41,318 bases of DNA, from the NCBI GenBank assembly GCA_045536305.1, contig JAZSNH010000010.1, positions 1-41,318 of the forward strand, given 5' to 3'. Positions within the stretch are counted from its first letter, which is position 1. The number at the start of each line of letters is the position of its first letter. The notes beneath the pieces are model-generated. The model had not been told where the DNA came from and did not search any database. It worked only from the letters and a program-made list of their open reading frames with translations. The stretch comes from JAISGQ01 sp045536305. Lineage in GTDB: Bacteria; Bacillota; Clostridia; Oscillospirales; Acutalibacteraceae. The translations under genes and the position numbers were made by a program. Positions 14,841-23,700 of the stretch are shown here, in pieces.

Positions 14841-14870
14841 TATTTTTAACATCTTGTGAGAGATTTATAC
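14841..14870 (-). promoter_or_regulatory. Candidate sigma-F-type promoter of the SpoIIQ-like gene
   Basis: Minus-strand GTATA (14870-14866), 15-base spacer, GTTAAAAATA (14850-14841). This fits the Bacillus sigma-F pattern GYATA-N15-GGnnAnAnTR with one mismatch. The leader would be only about 20 bases, starting close to GGAGG. Confidence 0.4.
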
Positions 14871-14948
14871 AGACAGTTTTATGATAAAAATAGACAAGCT
14901 CAGAATCTAACCTTTACAATTTTTTAACAGTTTATACAAAACTGATAC

Positions 14949-14977
14949 TTGTTATATACTCTTTCGGGGTGTATACT
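14949..14977 (+). promoter_or_regulatory. Promoter of the Usp-like gene
   Basis: TTGTTA (14949-14954), 17-base spacer, TATACT (14972-14977). It is consistent with the GTG start at 15006, not with an upstream ATG that would lie inside the promoter. Confidence 0.6.
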
Positions 14978-15005
14978 GAAAACAGATAGGAAAGGGGGTG
15001 ACAAT

Positions 15006-15440
15006 GTGGGCAGACGTCAGACTTTTGTCGCATGCATCGATGCTCTCAAGCCCTGCGACAGACTGATAAGAGCTGCAAAAGCTATCAGTGATAATCAAAA
15101 AGCCAAATTGACGGTGGTCAGTGTTATTGACACTACCGAAAGCTATAAATACGAGGAACATATAAATTCGATCGACGCTCTGCATTCCGTATGCTCCGAG
15201 CTCTGCTTGGAGCTGACTCTCCTTTACAGCGAAAATCCGGTGCAGGCTGTTGCAAAGCATATAAAGCACACCCGTGCCACTCAGATATTTACAGGCGAAC
15301 CGGGAGTGGACTCAAACAACTTTGTGAATCTGATAAATGCTGTTCTCCCAAAGGTCGAGGTTACCGTTATCCCTAAGGAGACCCATCTGATCGGGCACGC
15401 ATACAGGTTAACTCCGAATATGGGTGTTTCCGGAATATAA
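15006..15440 (+). CDS. Universal stress protein (UspA-like)
   Basis: A 144-residue protein, GTG start with GGGGGTG 5 bases upstream. It has the Usp fold order: beta1 FVACIDAL, helix with RLIRAAKAISD, beta2 KLTVVSVID, helix HSVCSELCLELTLLYSENP, beta QIFTGEP and a final VEVTVIPKET strand. The usual ATP loop G2xG9G(S/T) is not evident, so nucleotide binding is doubtful. It also resembles the Usp-like part of KdpD sensors. Monocistronic, with a strong terminator shared with the opposing gene. Confidence 0.75.
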   Translation: MGRRQTFVACIDALKPCDRLIRAAKAISDNQKAKLTVVSVIDTTESYKYEEHINSIDALHSVCSELCLELTLLYSENPVQAVAKHIKHTRATQIFTGEPGVDSNNFVNLINAVLPKVEVTVIPKETHLIGHAYRLTPNMGVSGI

Positions 15441-15452
15441 AACGAACACATA

Positions 15453-15487
15453 AAAACCCGTTTCCGAAAAAATCGGAAACGGGTTTT
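15453..15487. terminator. Bidirectional terminator between convergent genes
   Basis: Stem CCCGTTTCCGA (15457-15467) with TCGGAAACGGG (15473-15483), loop AAAAA, with A and T runs on either side. Confidence 0.92.
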
Positions 15488-15493
15488 TTATTT

Positions 15494-17035
15494 TCAGCTT
15501 ATTATCCTTCTTACAGACTCCTTTGTACCGCTGTCGGCTATAAAGTAGTTCTGCTCTGAACGCAGTCTTACAAGGGGCGATACTGGCGCATCGGAAATTA
15601 TTATTCCTGCGCGTGCATGCAGCTGCTTATGCTCTGACGAGCCGAATTTCACAACCAGCACCGATGCACCGTCGTACGGTATACTCGATTCCTCCATGTC
15701 CGACACAGCCCACGCAAAACGGCAGTCGGCGAATTTTTTGTCGGACTGCATGGACTCATACACTTCTCTCGCCGTGCCTGCATAGGAATGCGTCTGCTTG
15801 GACTCAAACAGCATAAGCATGGGGTCGATGCTGTATCCGAGATATTTTACCGTGTAAACACATTTTGAAATAAAGACCTTAAAGCCTGAGCTTTGCAGGG
15901 ATCCGCTCGATGAATCGGCGGTTTGTATCGAATTTTCGACTGCGAGGTTTGCAATGCTTTTTGCACTGCTGCCAACGCATGCACCTGCGAGCTTTTCGCG
16001 TATGAGCGCCGCCTCGCTGCCGTCGCATTCGCCGCACACTGTGCTCAGAAGCTTTTCTGCGCTGTAATAGGTGATGTTCGGAAACAGAACAGACGGATCA
16101 ATATTGAGACCGCAGTTACCCGAATATTCCCCGATATCGGGTGTATAGAAAAAAACAGGTTTTCCGAGCAGACTTGCCTCTGCCGCCACGCCCGAATAAT
16201 CTGTGATTATTATATCTGCCGCGCGCACAGCCTCCTGAGTGGTCATTTCCCTGTCCGCAACTGCTCGCTCATCGCAGATAACTGTCTTTGTATCGCGCGG
16301 ATGCAGCTTTATTACAAGAGCGTTGTTTTCATAATCAAAATTCTTAACAAACTCATCGCACGGAACACCGCTGTCTGCGCGGACTGTAGGTGCATAGACG
16401 ATTATTTTCTTTCCGCAGGTCGAAGGGTGCAGCTTCCAGAGCTTAAAACGCTCGGATTCTCCGCTGCTGCCGATCATTGAATCGGTAACAGGTATCCCAA
16501 GTGGAAGTATCTTCGATTTTTCGGTCTTCATTGCTTCGGCAAAAATATCCCTTGCAAATTCACTTCCGACTATAATATGGTCGTAGCCCTCATGGTATCT
16601 TATGCCTTCCGCTGTTTCGGCGGGAATGCCTTCGGCAGTTCCGACCGTCTGCCAGCCGAATTTTTTAAACGGAGCCATCGAATGCCATATCTGAATTATG
16701 CGAAGCTCCTTTCGGTGCCTGAGAATACCGAGCTCTGCACTTTCGCTATCGGTTATGCAGACACGCGCAGCGGCAAGCAGACGTATTCTGTCAAGCATAA
16801 GAAACGGCTTTTTGAATCCAAAGCCATCCATTTTATCCTTTTTGCAGGAAAAGCGAAGCTCTGTGTTTGGGGAGCGTTTTCTTATCTCCTCGGCGATAAG
16901 CAAGAAATCCTCACTTGCGCTGTCGGACTGGCGGCTGATAAACAGCACCCTGTCACGCGGTATGGAAAACACCTTCATGACCGCATAGAACAAATTCAGC
17001 ACGCCGCGCAGCACAGAAAACAGAATCTTTTTCAT
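15494..17035 (-). CDS. CDP-glycerol glycerophosphotransferase-like protein with a truncated second module
   Basis: A 513-residue protein. Residues 20-365 match the Glyphos_transf domain of TagB/TagF wall teichoic acid enzymes: QIWHSMAPFKKFGW, HIIVGSEFARDIFAEAM, LPLGIPVTD, IIVYAPTVRAD, LVIKLHPRD and IIITDYSGVAAEASLLGKP, which hold the donor-binding His, Asp and Ser. Residues about 385-513 resemble the start of another such enzyme (SIDPMLMLFESKQTHSYAG, then FAWAV) and then stop, without the catalytic half. Such enzymes move glycerol phosphate from CDP-glycerol to a growing polymer on the inner membrane face. AAGGA lies 10 bases before the ATG. Confidence 0.85.
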   Translation of the reverse strand: MKKILFSVLRGVLNLFYAVMKVFSIPRDRVLFISRQSDSASEDFLLIAEEIRKRSPNTELRFSCKKDKMDGFGFKKPFLMLDRIRLLAAARVCITDSESAELGILRHRKELRIIQIWHSMAPFKKFGWQTVGTAEGIPAETAEGIRYHEGYDHIIVGSEFARDIFAEAMKTEKSKILPLGIPVTDSMIGSSGESERFKLWKLHPSTCGKKIIVYAPTVRADSGVPCDEFVKNFDYENNALVIKLHPRDTKTVICDERAVADREMTTQEAVRAADIIITDYSGVAAEASLLGKPVFFYTPDIGEYSGNCGLNIDPSVLFPNITYYSAEKLLSTVCGECDGSEAALIREKLAGACVGSSAKSIANLAVENSIQTADSSSGSLQSSGFKVFISKCVYTVKYLGYSIDPMLMLFESKQTHSYAGTAREVYESMQSDKKFADCRFAWAVSDMEESSIPYDGASVLVVKFGSSEHKQLHARAGIIISDAPVSPLVRLRSEQNYFIADSGTKESVRRIIS

Positions 17036-17203
17036 GAAACATGTTCCTTTTCTACTGTATCGGCATCGTTTTAGACTTGCGTTTTTGCTTTTTATCTGCC
17101 ATCACGATACCGACGGCTATATATTATTTTATTCTCTGCCCTGCTTTTTGTCAACGTAATAAGCCGATAAGTATTTGATATTGAATGCTCCTGACGGATT
17201 TTA

Positions 17204-17232
17204 TTGCAAAACAAACGGCATACTGTTATAAT
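17204..17232 (+). promoter_or_regulatory. Promoter of the YitT / DUF362 operon
   Basis: TTGCAA (17204-17209), 17-base spacer, perfect TATAAT (17227-17232). Leader of about 20 bases to AAGGAG and the ATG at 17260. Confidence 0.75.
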
Positions 17233-17259
17233 AACACAAAGAAAAAGGAGAGTTTTAAA

Positions 17260-18120
17260 ATGAGTCGCAGACATGAAAAATTACCGGCTGTTCTTGAATT
17301 TGTTATACTTACCTTCGCTGCGCTGCTTGCCGCAGGCGGTATTTATTTTTTCAGATTTCCAAACAATTTCACCTTTGGCGGTGTTGCGGGTCTTGCAGTT
17401 ATACTGAGCAATGTCTTCCCTTTTTCTGCCGCTTTTTTCAATACTGTCATAAATATTGCACTGCTTGTGGTCGGCTTTATTTTTCTCGGCAGGGGCTTTG
17501 GAGTGAAAACCGTATACGTTACAGTTTTGTCTTCTGCCGCCATATATATACTCGAGCTGCTCGTTCCCATGGACAAGCCTCTGACCGATCAGCTCATGCT
17601 TGAGTTTATTTATGCCATCGGACTTCCCTCCGCGGGCTCCGCTATCCTTTTTGTTCTGGGCGCCTCAAGCGGCGGCACCGATATAATCGCTATGATATTG
17701 AAAAAATATTTCAACACCAACATAGGGATCTCTCTGATGATCGCAGACCTGTTTGTGTGTCTGAGCGCGTTTGCGGTTTTCGGCATTACAACGGGACTTT
17801 ATTCCATGTGCGGTCTCCTTATGAAATCTCTTGTTATAGACCGCCTGATAGAAAGCATAAACCTTAAAAAATATTTTACGGTAATAACCATGGAGCCTGA
17901 GCCTATATGCGAATATATTCACGGCACGCTCGGACGAGCCGCTACGGTTTATAATGCACAGGGCTCCTACACACATCAGGACAGGGTCGTCATTCTTACC
18001 GTAATGTCTCGAAAAGAAGGCGCTTTACTGCGTCGATTTATTGAAAAGAATCAGCCGACTGCGTTCCTTATGGTAACAAACAGCAGTGAAATAGTCGGCA
18101 AAGGATTTAAGTCGTTCTAA
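17260..18120 (+). CDS. YitT-family membrane protein
   Basis: A 286-residue protein. Start at 17260 has AAGGAGAG upstream. Five to six TM helices fill residues 10-190 (NFTFGGVAGLAVILSNVFPF, GASSGGTDIIAMILKKYF), the YitT_membrane pattern, and residues about 200-285 form the DUF2179 domain (YFTVITMEPEPICEYI, GRAATVYNAQGSYTHQDR). The family is widespread in Firmicutes and proposed to be transporters, with no settled substrate. Followed by the DUF362 gene after 14 bases. Confidence 0.9.
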   Translation: MSRRHEKLPAVLEFVILTFAALLAAGGIYFFRFPNNFTFGGVAGLAVILSNVFPFSAAFFNTVINIALLVVGFIFLGRGFGVKTVYVTVLSSAAIYILELLVPMDKPLTDQLMLEFIYAIGLPSAGSAILFVLGASSGGTDIIAMILKKYFNTNIGISLMIADLFVCLSAFAVFGITTGLYSMCGLLMKSLVIDRLIESINLKKYFTVITMEPEPICEYIHGTLGRAATVYNAQGSYTHQDRVVILTVMSRKEGALLRRFIEKNQPTAFLMVTNSSEIVGKGFKSF

Positions 18121-18134
18121 GGAGAATTTATATT

Positions 18135-19292
18135 ATGTCTGTAGTATCGGTCGTTAAATGCGAAAGCTATGATGAAAAAGAAGTTAGCAGAGCTCTTGAT
18201 GAGGTTCTCGATGCCATCGGCGGCCTTTCCTTCGTTAAGGAAGGCATGACCGTCGCCATAAAATGCAACCTCGTAAGCATGATGAAGCCCGAACAGGCTG
18301 CAACCACGCACCCTGTTCTTGTAAAGGAGCTGTGCAGAAGGCTTACTGCGCTGGGTGCGGTGCCTGTTATCGGCGACAGTCCCGGCGGTCTTTACAACAA
18401 CGCATTTCTCAGCGGAATATACAAGGCTACGGGAATGCACGCCTGCGAGGAGGTCGGGGCAAGGCTGAACCGTAATTTCGGAGTCTCACACGCGGAATTT
18501 CCCGAGGCAGTCAAGGCAAAAACCTTTTCCTATACAGCCTGGCTCGATGAGGCTGACGCGATAATAAATTTCTGCAAGCTGAAAAGTCACGGCATGATGG
18601 GCATGAGCGCCGCCACAAAGAACATGTTCGGTGCCATTCCCGGTATAACAAAGCCCGAATATCATTACCGTTTTCCTAATGCGGCGGATTTTTCCGATAT
18701 GCTCATAGACATCAATGAATATTTTAAGCCAAGCCTCTGTATTGTCGATGCGGTTGAGGGAATGGAAGGCAACGGACCGACTCAGGGCGTACCGAGAAAG
18801 ATCGGCGCACTGCTCGCTTGTGCAGATTCATACGACCTTGATCTTGTATGCGGAAAGCTTATCGGGCTCGACCGCAGCAGTGTACCTCTTCTGGAAGCTG
18901 CCGCGCGCCGCGGTCTGTCTGCCGAAAACGCTGACGAAGTTGAGGTCATCGGAGATATAGCGCCTCTTATCATTACCGATTTTGACAATATGAAGGCAAT
19001 GACCAACATCGAATTTGCTCCGAAAAATTTCGGCATTTTCAACGGAATTGTCGGTTGGGTCGAAAAAACCTGCCTTGTATCAAAGCCTGCGGTAAAGAAA
19101 AACGAATGCATCGGCTGCAAGCAGTGCGAGCAGATATGCCCCGCAAAGGCAATAGTGATGAAAAACAAGCTCCCCGTTATAGACCGCAAAGCATGTATAC
19201 GCTGTTTCTGCTGTCAGGAGTTTTGTCCCAAGGGTGCTATGAAGGTTCACAGAACATGGATATCCAAAATAATTAACGGAAACGACAGATAA
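18135..19292 (+). CDS. DUF362 domain protein with two 4Fe-4S clusters
   Basis: A 385-residue protein. Residues 1-300 are DUF362 (VAIKCNLVSMMKPE, CKLKSHGMMGMSAATKNMFG, VDAVEGMEGNGPTQGVPR). Residues about 315-370 hold two ferredoxin motifs, CIGCKQCEQICP and CIRCFCCQEFCP, enough for two 4Fe-4S clusters. It is presumably a cytosolic electron-transfer enzyme of unknown reaction, common in strict anaerobes. AAGGAG overlaps the YitT stop region, so it is the second gene of that operon. Confidence 0.9.
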   Translation: MSVVSVVKCESYDEKEVSRALDEVLDAIGGLSFVKEGMTVAIKCNLVSMMKPEQAATTHPVLVKELCRRLTALGAVPVIGDSPGGLYNNAFLSGIYKATGMHACEEVGARLNRNFGVSHAEFPEAVKAKTFSYTAWLDEADAIINFCKLKSHGMMGMSAATKNMFGAIPGITKPEYHYRFPNAADFSDMLIDINEYFKPSLCIVDAVEGMEGNGPTQGVPRKIGALLACADSYDLDLVCGKLIGLDRSSVPLLEAAARRGLSAENADEVEVIGDIAPLIITDFDNMKAMTNIEFAPKNFGIFNGIVGWVEKTCLVSKPAVKKNECIGCKQCEQICPAKAIVMKNKLPVIDRKACIRCFCCQEFCPKGAMKVHRTWISKIINGNDR

Positions 19293-19337
19293 AACATACA
19301 TATATTTATAAAATATATAAAAACAATCTTTTTTCTA

Positions 19338-19366
19338 TAGACGAATCGGATTGCGTATTGTATAAT
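19338..19366 (+). promoter_or_regulatory. Promoter of the metallophosphoesterase gene
   Basis: TAGACG (19338-19343), 17-base spacer, perfect TATAAT (19361-19366). It lies in the 112-base gap after the DUF362 gene. Confidence 0.6.
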
Positions 19367-19404
19367 ATTTTGGTGTAATTTTGTAAGAAAGAGGTGAGGC
19401 CGCA

Positions 19405-20877
19405 ATGTTTGGGCTTGGACGAATGCTGACCGAGATCAGCGCAGGCGATATCAGCATGACAGAAATTTCTCAAACAGACAATATTGTTTCCGGCTCCGAT
19501 CCTCTCTACAATCTGCCCGAAAACCTTTTCGGCACGGTTTCTTCGGCTGCCGAAGCCGCTTCAGGCACCGACGGCGTCTCACGTGCCGCGGTGATCACCG
19601 TTATCATTATTGCGCTGCTGACCTTTTTTGCCGCTATGATAATAATGGAGATCATCCGCAGCAAATATGTCCTGCAGATCAACAGAAAAAATATTGTTAT
19701 AGATACCCTGCCCGAGGCCTTCGACGGCATAAAGATCGTTCTTATAAGCGATCTGCATCAGATGGAATTCGGCGAATACAACACTACGCTTGCCAAAAAA
19801 ATAAAGCTCGAGGAGCCCGATTATATCTTCTTTGCCGGAGATATGGGCGATTCCAACAGCTACAGCGTGGATGCATTCTACGACCTGATGGATTCGCTCG
19901 GCGATGATATTCCGCTCATCTGCGTTCCCGGCAACCACGATCTGCGGCTCGGCGGCGGCAAGGTGCATAAAAACGTAGTAGATGAAATGAATGCATCAGG
20001 TGCGGTCCTTTTAAACAACACCTGTGCACAGATGGCTCTTGACGACGAAAAAATATATGTCTACGGCTTCTGTCCTCCTCTTGAAAAGAAGGACGATGTC
20101 GATATCAAGCGCTGGGGCTTTGAAGAGCTCAAGGAAGGAGATCTCGAACGCAGACTCGGCAAGTGTCCTAAGGATGCTCCCGTTATCCTTCTGACCCATG
20201 ACCCCACTCCGTTTGAGCTTTATTCAAAATGGGGCGCTTCGCTTACATTGTGCGGACACATGCACGGCGGACTGCTTCGCCTGCCGTTTTTAGGCGGCGC
20301 ATTCTCCCCTTACAAGACCCTTTTCCCAAAATATACGAGCGGCGAATATGAACTGGACGGTAAAAAGCTGTTTGTTACAAGAGGACTCGGCAATGATTAC
20401 TTTTTCCGCTTCGGAAACGCACCCGAGATAGCGGTTTTAACTCTTACGCGCCGTCCTGTTGAAGCTGAAAAAAGTCTTCCTCTGGTGCTTCGCGATGATA
20501 ACGCCCTCGGTATTTCCGATGAGGTCGCTGCTCTTACCGCACGAAATGAGCAAGCTTCACAGTCCGATTCGGATAATCCATTAAATGATCTTATCAGTGC
20601 TGTAAAACGTGCGTGGGAATGGTGTAAAAGCGAATCTAAATCCCTGTGGGCATTGCTTCAGGAGCGCACTAACGATCTTCGTGATAAGATCGACAAAAAA
20701 CGAGGTGTCGAAAAGAACATCTATGCAAAGCGCGCCGATGAGCAGAAGGCGAAAAACACCTATCTCTCCCCTCAGAACAGAGCGAAGGAAAACGCAAGAA
20801 AGCTTCGTCAAGGCGGCGAACGCAGAGTAACTGTCGCTCCCGATAAGAAACCCGATAAGAAAAACACTAAAAGATAA
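19405..20877 (+). CDS. Membrane-anchored metallophosphoesterase (YkuE/YaeI-like) with basic tail
   Basis: A 490-residue protein. Residues 1-60 are polar, one TM covers about 61-82, then the calcineurin-like domain: LISDLHQ, AGDMGD, VPGNHD, LTHDP and CGHMHGG supply the two-metal ligands. Relatives such as YkuE and YaeI/LpxH-like enzymes cleave phosphodiesters or pyrophosphates in lipids or nucleotides. After about residue 350 comes a charged, probably disordered tail of about 140 residues, ending in a Lys/Arg-rich stretch (KKPDKKNTKR). GAGGTGAGG lies before the ATG. The natural substrate is not known. Confidence 0.88.
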   Translation: MFGLGRMLTEISAGDISMTEISQTDNIVSGSDPLYNLPENLFGTVSSAAEAASGTDGVSRAAVITVIIIALLTFFAAMIIMEIIRSKYVLQINRKNIVIDTLPEAFDGIKIVLISDLHQMEFGEYNTTLAKKIKLEEPDYIFFAGDMGDSNSYSVDAFYDLMDSLGDDIPLICVPGNHDLRLGGGKVHKNVVDEMNASGAVLLNNTCAQMALDDEKIYVYGFCPPLEKKDDVDIKRWGFEELKEGDLERRLGKCPKDAPVILLTHDPTPFELYSKWGASLTLCGHMHGGLLRLPFLGGAFSPYKTLFPKYTSGEYELDGKKLFVTRGLGNDYFFRFGNAPEIAVLTLTRRPVEAEKSLPLVLRDDNALGISDEVAALTARNEQASQSDSDNPLNDLISAVKRAWEWCKSESKSLWALLQERTNDLRDKIDKKRGVEKNIYAKRADEQKAKNTYLSPQNRAKENARKLRQGGERRVTVAPDKKPDKKNTKR

Positions 20878-20886
20878 AAGAAAAGT

Positions 20887-20918
20887 AAAAGCTCGCAGCC
20901 TATTCGCTGTGAGCTTTT
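20887..20918. terminator. Bidirectional terminator between convergent genes
   Basis: Stem AAAAGCTCGCAGC (20887-20899) with GCTGTGAGCTTTT (20906-20918), one G-T pair, then T run. Serves the rightward phosphoesterase and probably the leftward isomerase. Confidence 0.88.
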
Positions 20919-20938
20919 TTCGTTTAGTTTTATAAACC

Positions 20939-21775
20939 TTATTTTTTCAGAATATTTCTTTGCCTGAGCCATTGTGCAGAGCACCTCAATGCTTCGATCG
21001 TTTTTGTTTCCAAAACACACCTTGCACTGCATTCCTCTGCCATTTTTATTCGTTCTGTCAGGTCGATCTCGCCCTCGCCCAATGCCAGATGACACTTCGG
21101 GGGCGCTTCCCTGCCGTCATGAATATGAAAATGCTTCAGCTTGTCCTTATGAGAAAGAATGAAGGGCACATCTGCTTCCTTTGATTCTTTTGAGTGTCCG
21201 ATATCCCATGTCATTATGAAGCTGTCACTTTCAAGCATATATTCTATTGCTCTTTTTTCATACTCACGAAATCCATCTGTATTTTCTATTGCAATCTTTA
21301 TATCAGAATTTTCTGTCCATTCTTCGCACAGCCTTACAAAATGCCGAATGGCATTCATGTACGTATCAAAATCCCTTTCATACATCTGCACCTTTTTATC
21401 GGGCAAGGTAATATATATCCCGTGGTGCATGTGCATATTTATCGTCAAAGGCTGCTTTTTGTCGCCATACTTGTTTTTCAGCCTTGCAAAATGCTTTGCT
21501 GTCTCGATCGTACGCCTTACGGTTTCTGTGTATGCCTCTCTGACCAGCGGATTAAAATCTGCAGTATTTAAGTTTTCGTCCAGATGGATAGTATAATAAA
21601 TGCCTGCTTTATCCGCGCTTTCATAAAAGCGGTCAATTTCTTCGAGCTTATCAATTTGATATTCCGGGAAATTCATATTAAGCTCTATAAAAGATAATCC
21701 CAGCTCACAGCAAAGAGAAATATTATCCTCGAGTGTTCTGTTTTCAATCAGCGTCGGCATTCCAAAGCAAGTCAT
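20939..21775 (-). CDS. Sugar phosphate isomerase/epimerase-like TIM-barrel protein
   Basis: A 278-residue protein of the AP endonuclease 2 / xylose isomerase-like superfamily. Start at 21775 with AAGGAG upstream. Conserved metal-ligand positions appear on strand ends: FIELNMNFPE, NMHMHHG, IAIENTDGF, MTWDIGHSKE, HFHIHDG, and CVLETK near the end. Enzymes of this group isomerise sugars or inosose; the substrate cannot be told. It follows a GNAT gene by 38 bases. Confidence 0.85.
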   Translation of the reverse strand: MTCFGMPTLIENRTLEDNISLCCELGLSFIELNMNFPEYQIDKLEEIDRFYESADKAGIYYTIHLDENLNTADFNPLVREAYTETVRRTIETAKHFARLKNKYGDKKQPLTINMHMHHGIYITLPDKKVQMYERDFDTYMNAIRHFVRLCEEWTENSDIKIAIENTDGFREYEKRAIEYMLESDSFIMTWDIGHSKESKEADVPFILSHKDKLKHFHIHDGREAPPKCHLALGEGEIDLTERIKMAEECSARCVLETKTIEALRCSAQWLRQRNILKK

Positions 21776-21813
21776 GTTTCTTTTCTCCTTAAATCTGTTC
21801 GAAATCGGTTTTT

Positions 21814-22287
21814 CTATATTCTGCACACCATTATATACTCTTCCTCGTTTTCATCTGCGATTTCGAACCCTACCTTTTTATACATACGCACCGCGTAATT
21901 TTGCTTCTGCACCGCTAAAGACGCCTGTCTGCAGCCTTGTCTCTTCAGCTCCTTCAGCATTTCCTTCATTAACGCAGTTCCAATACCGCGGTTTCTGTAC
22001 TCCTTCAAAAGTGAAATTGCAAACGACGGAGTTTCATCATCGATATGTCCATAATCATGCATAATGCGAACCCAAACTGCGCCAATAATCTCACCTTTTA
22101 CTTCCGATACAAAACATATATCTCCTTTGCATTTTCCAAAATCCTTTACATACACCTGCAATTCCGGTTGTAAAATGATATCTCTTGCAGGAGCCTCAAC
22201 GCCTTCCGGAATGAAAATCGCTTCATACAGAAATGTGTCTAAGATTTTTATTTCGTCCTGTTTTATTTTTCTGATTATATAATTCAT
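21814..22287 (-). CDS. GNAT-family N-acetyltransferase
   Basis: A 157-residue acetyltransferase. The acetyl-CoA loop is EYRNRGIGTALMKEML (R/QxxGxG/A), followed by ASLAVQKQNYAVRMYKKVGFEI, the typical motif B. N-terminal motif covers IIGAVWVRI. Target unknown; such loci often give small-molecule or protein acetylation. GGAGG lies 5 bases before the ATG, partly inside a palindrome at 22296-22318. Confidence 0.88.
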   Translation of the reverse strand: MNYIIRKIKQDEIKILDTFLYEAIFIPEGVEAPARDIILQPELQVYVKDFGKCKGDICFVSEVKGEIIGAVWVRIMHDYGHIDDETPSFAISLLKEYRNRGIGTALMKEMLKELKRQGCRQASLAVQKQNYAVRMYKKVGFEIADENEEEYIMVCRI

Positions 22288-22295
22288 ATAAACCT

Positions 22296-22318
22296 CCGAT
22301 TTTTATATTATAAATCGG
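22296..22318 (-). repeat. Palindrome at the GNAT promoter/ribosome binding site
   Basis: CCGATTT and AAATCGG arms around an AT centre. In RNA, the GG of the Shine-Dalgarno GGAGG would sit in the stem. It could be an operator or a translational control hairpin. No -35 could be assigned. Confidence 0.35.
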
Positions 22319-22360
22319 TTGTTATTCCACACATGCCAATACCTCCGCAAAGCTTAAATC

Positions 22361-23119
22361 TTATGCTTTTCTTGCTATCACTATAGGCTGATAGAAGCCT
22401 GTTTCTTCCGTAAACTTCCACTCGACTCTGCTGCAGCCGTGAGCAAGCAATAATTTTGTCAATTCTTCTCTCCGCACAGCCCTGTACTCACATTCGAATT
22501 TGCTTACATTCAATTCTTTTTCATCGTCAATAATGTATTGTGTGAGTCTGTAATTATCGTTTTCCCACACCCATGTTTGAAAAGAAACCCTTTGCCCCTT
22601 CTCCGTCCTGTGAATATACGGCGGTGAATACGGCGGTTTTTCCGTCAACAAAGCATCATAATCTCTTATGCTGGCAACAAATATTCCGTTTTCAGCAATC
22701 TGATTTACAATACTCTTAACAGCCTCTTCCATATCTTTGCTTGATAACATGTGCGGCAAAGCATTGTCCATTGCAATAACAATGTCAAATTTCTCTGTAA
22801 AAGCATCGGATAATGCACGGAAATCAGCTTGTTTAAATTTTATCTCTGCATTATTTTCTTTGGCTCGTTTTTCTGCCTCAATAAGCTCTGCCTCACTTAT
22901 GTCAGAGCCTGTAATATTGCAGCCACGTAAAGCAAGTCCGATTGACTGAGTCCCTATTCCACAAGCACAATCAAGAATTTTTGCTGTATTGTCAAAGCCA
23001 TTGTTTATAAATATTTTTTCTAAAATTTCTGCCTGTTCCCGTGCTGAAGCCGGCCAATCAAGAAACAGCTTATCATATTGAGCCGCAAGACTGTTGTAAA
23101 ACGCCTGCGTTATATCCAT
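22361..23119 (-). CDS. Class I SAM-dependent methyltransferase
   Basis: A 252-residue protein. Start at 23119 is used (GAGG 8 bases upstream); an in-frame GTG three codons earlier lies inside that Shine-Dalgarno. Methyltransferase motif I is LDCACGIGTQSIGLA, motif II SDISEAEL, motif III/IV DIVIAMDNALPHML. The IRDYD and YSPPY segments and overall layout resemble small-molecule N-methyltransferases (glycine/sarcosine type). No neighbour fixes the substrate. Confidence 0.85.
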   Translation of the reverse strand: MDITQAFYNSLAAQYDKLFLDWPASAREQAEILEKIFINNGFDNTAKILDCACGIGTQSIGLALRGCNITGSDISEAELIEAEKRAKENNAEIKFKQADFRALSDAFTEKFDIVIAMDNALPHMLSSKDMEEAVKSIVNQIAENGIFVASIRDYDALLTEKPPYSPPYIHRTEKGQRVSFQTWVWENDNYRLTQYIIDDEKELNVSKFECEYRAVRREELTKLLLAHGCSRVEWKFTEETGFYQPIVIARKA

Positions 23120-23238
23120 AACAATCACCTCTGAATTTACCTCTTACTCTGCACAGCTTGAGCGGATAGGCTGAATTTCTCCGTTATTTTCAGGTTCGAT
23201 GGAAGATATCCGTAAGAGCGAAAGTTTCTTGATTATCG

Positions 23239-23700
23239 TCATGACAATTCCATCTCTTCATTCATTTTGACAAAACCGTATTTTTCGTATAACGGTCTCC
23301 CCATATTTGTTGACTCAAGCGAAATAGCTGTAATTCCTTTTGTTTTTGCGTCAGCAACCAATAAATCCAAAGTTTTAAATGCAATACCCTGCCTTCTGTA
23401 AGCAGGCTTAGTATACATATTCATAATATATGCTTTTCTTCCTGTCGGATTATGATATGTTGGCATTACTTGAAAATAACTAATGCCTCCGGTACCAACA
23501 AATTTTTCTTCATCAAAAATCAAGTATGCCAAATGAGTACCATCGGCTATTGCTTTTTTGTAATAAATAAATGATTGTTCTCTTATTTCGGTCATATCGA
23601 TATCATCGCTTAATTGATTAGCCGCACGCAAGACTTCTATTCTGGTTTCCGTTAGTATTTCCAAATCAGCAATGGTAGCTTTTTTATACATCAAAGCCAT
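23239..23700 (-). CDS. GNAT-family N-acetyltransferase
   Basis: A 153-residue acetyltransferase. Start ATG at 23700 with AAGGTG upstream. Acetyl-CoA binding stretch MNMYTKPAYRRQGIAFKTLD, then ISLESTNMGRPLYEKYGF. It resembles the second GNAT nearby only in fold. Substrate unknown. Confidence 0.87.
   Translation of the reverse strand: MALMYKKATIADLEILTETRIEVLRAANQLSDDIDMTEIREQSFIYYKKAIADGTHLAYLIFDEEKFVGTGGISYFQVMPTYHNPTGRKAYIMNMYTKPAYRRQGIAFKTLDLLVADAKTKGITAISLESTNMGRPLYEKYGFVKMNEEMELS

Noticed and set aside
15923..16480. Plus-strand frame inside the TagF-like gene.
   Set aside because: Antisense to a gene with clear domain motifs; no start signals.
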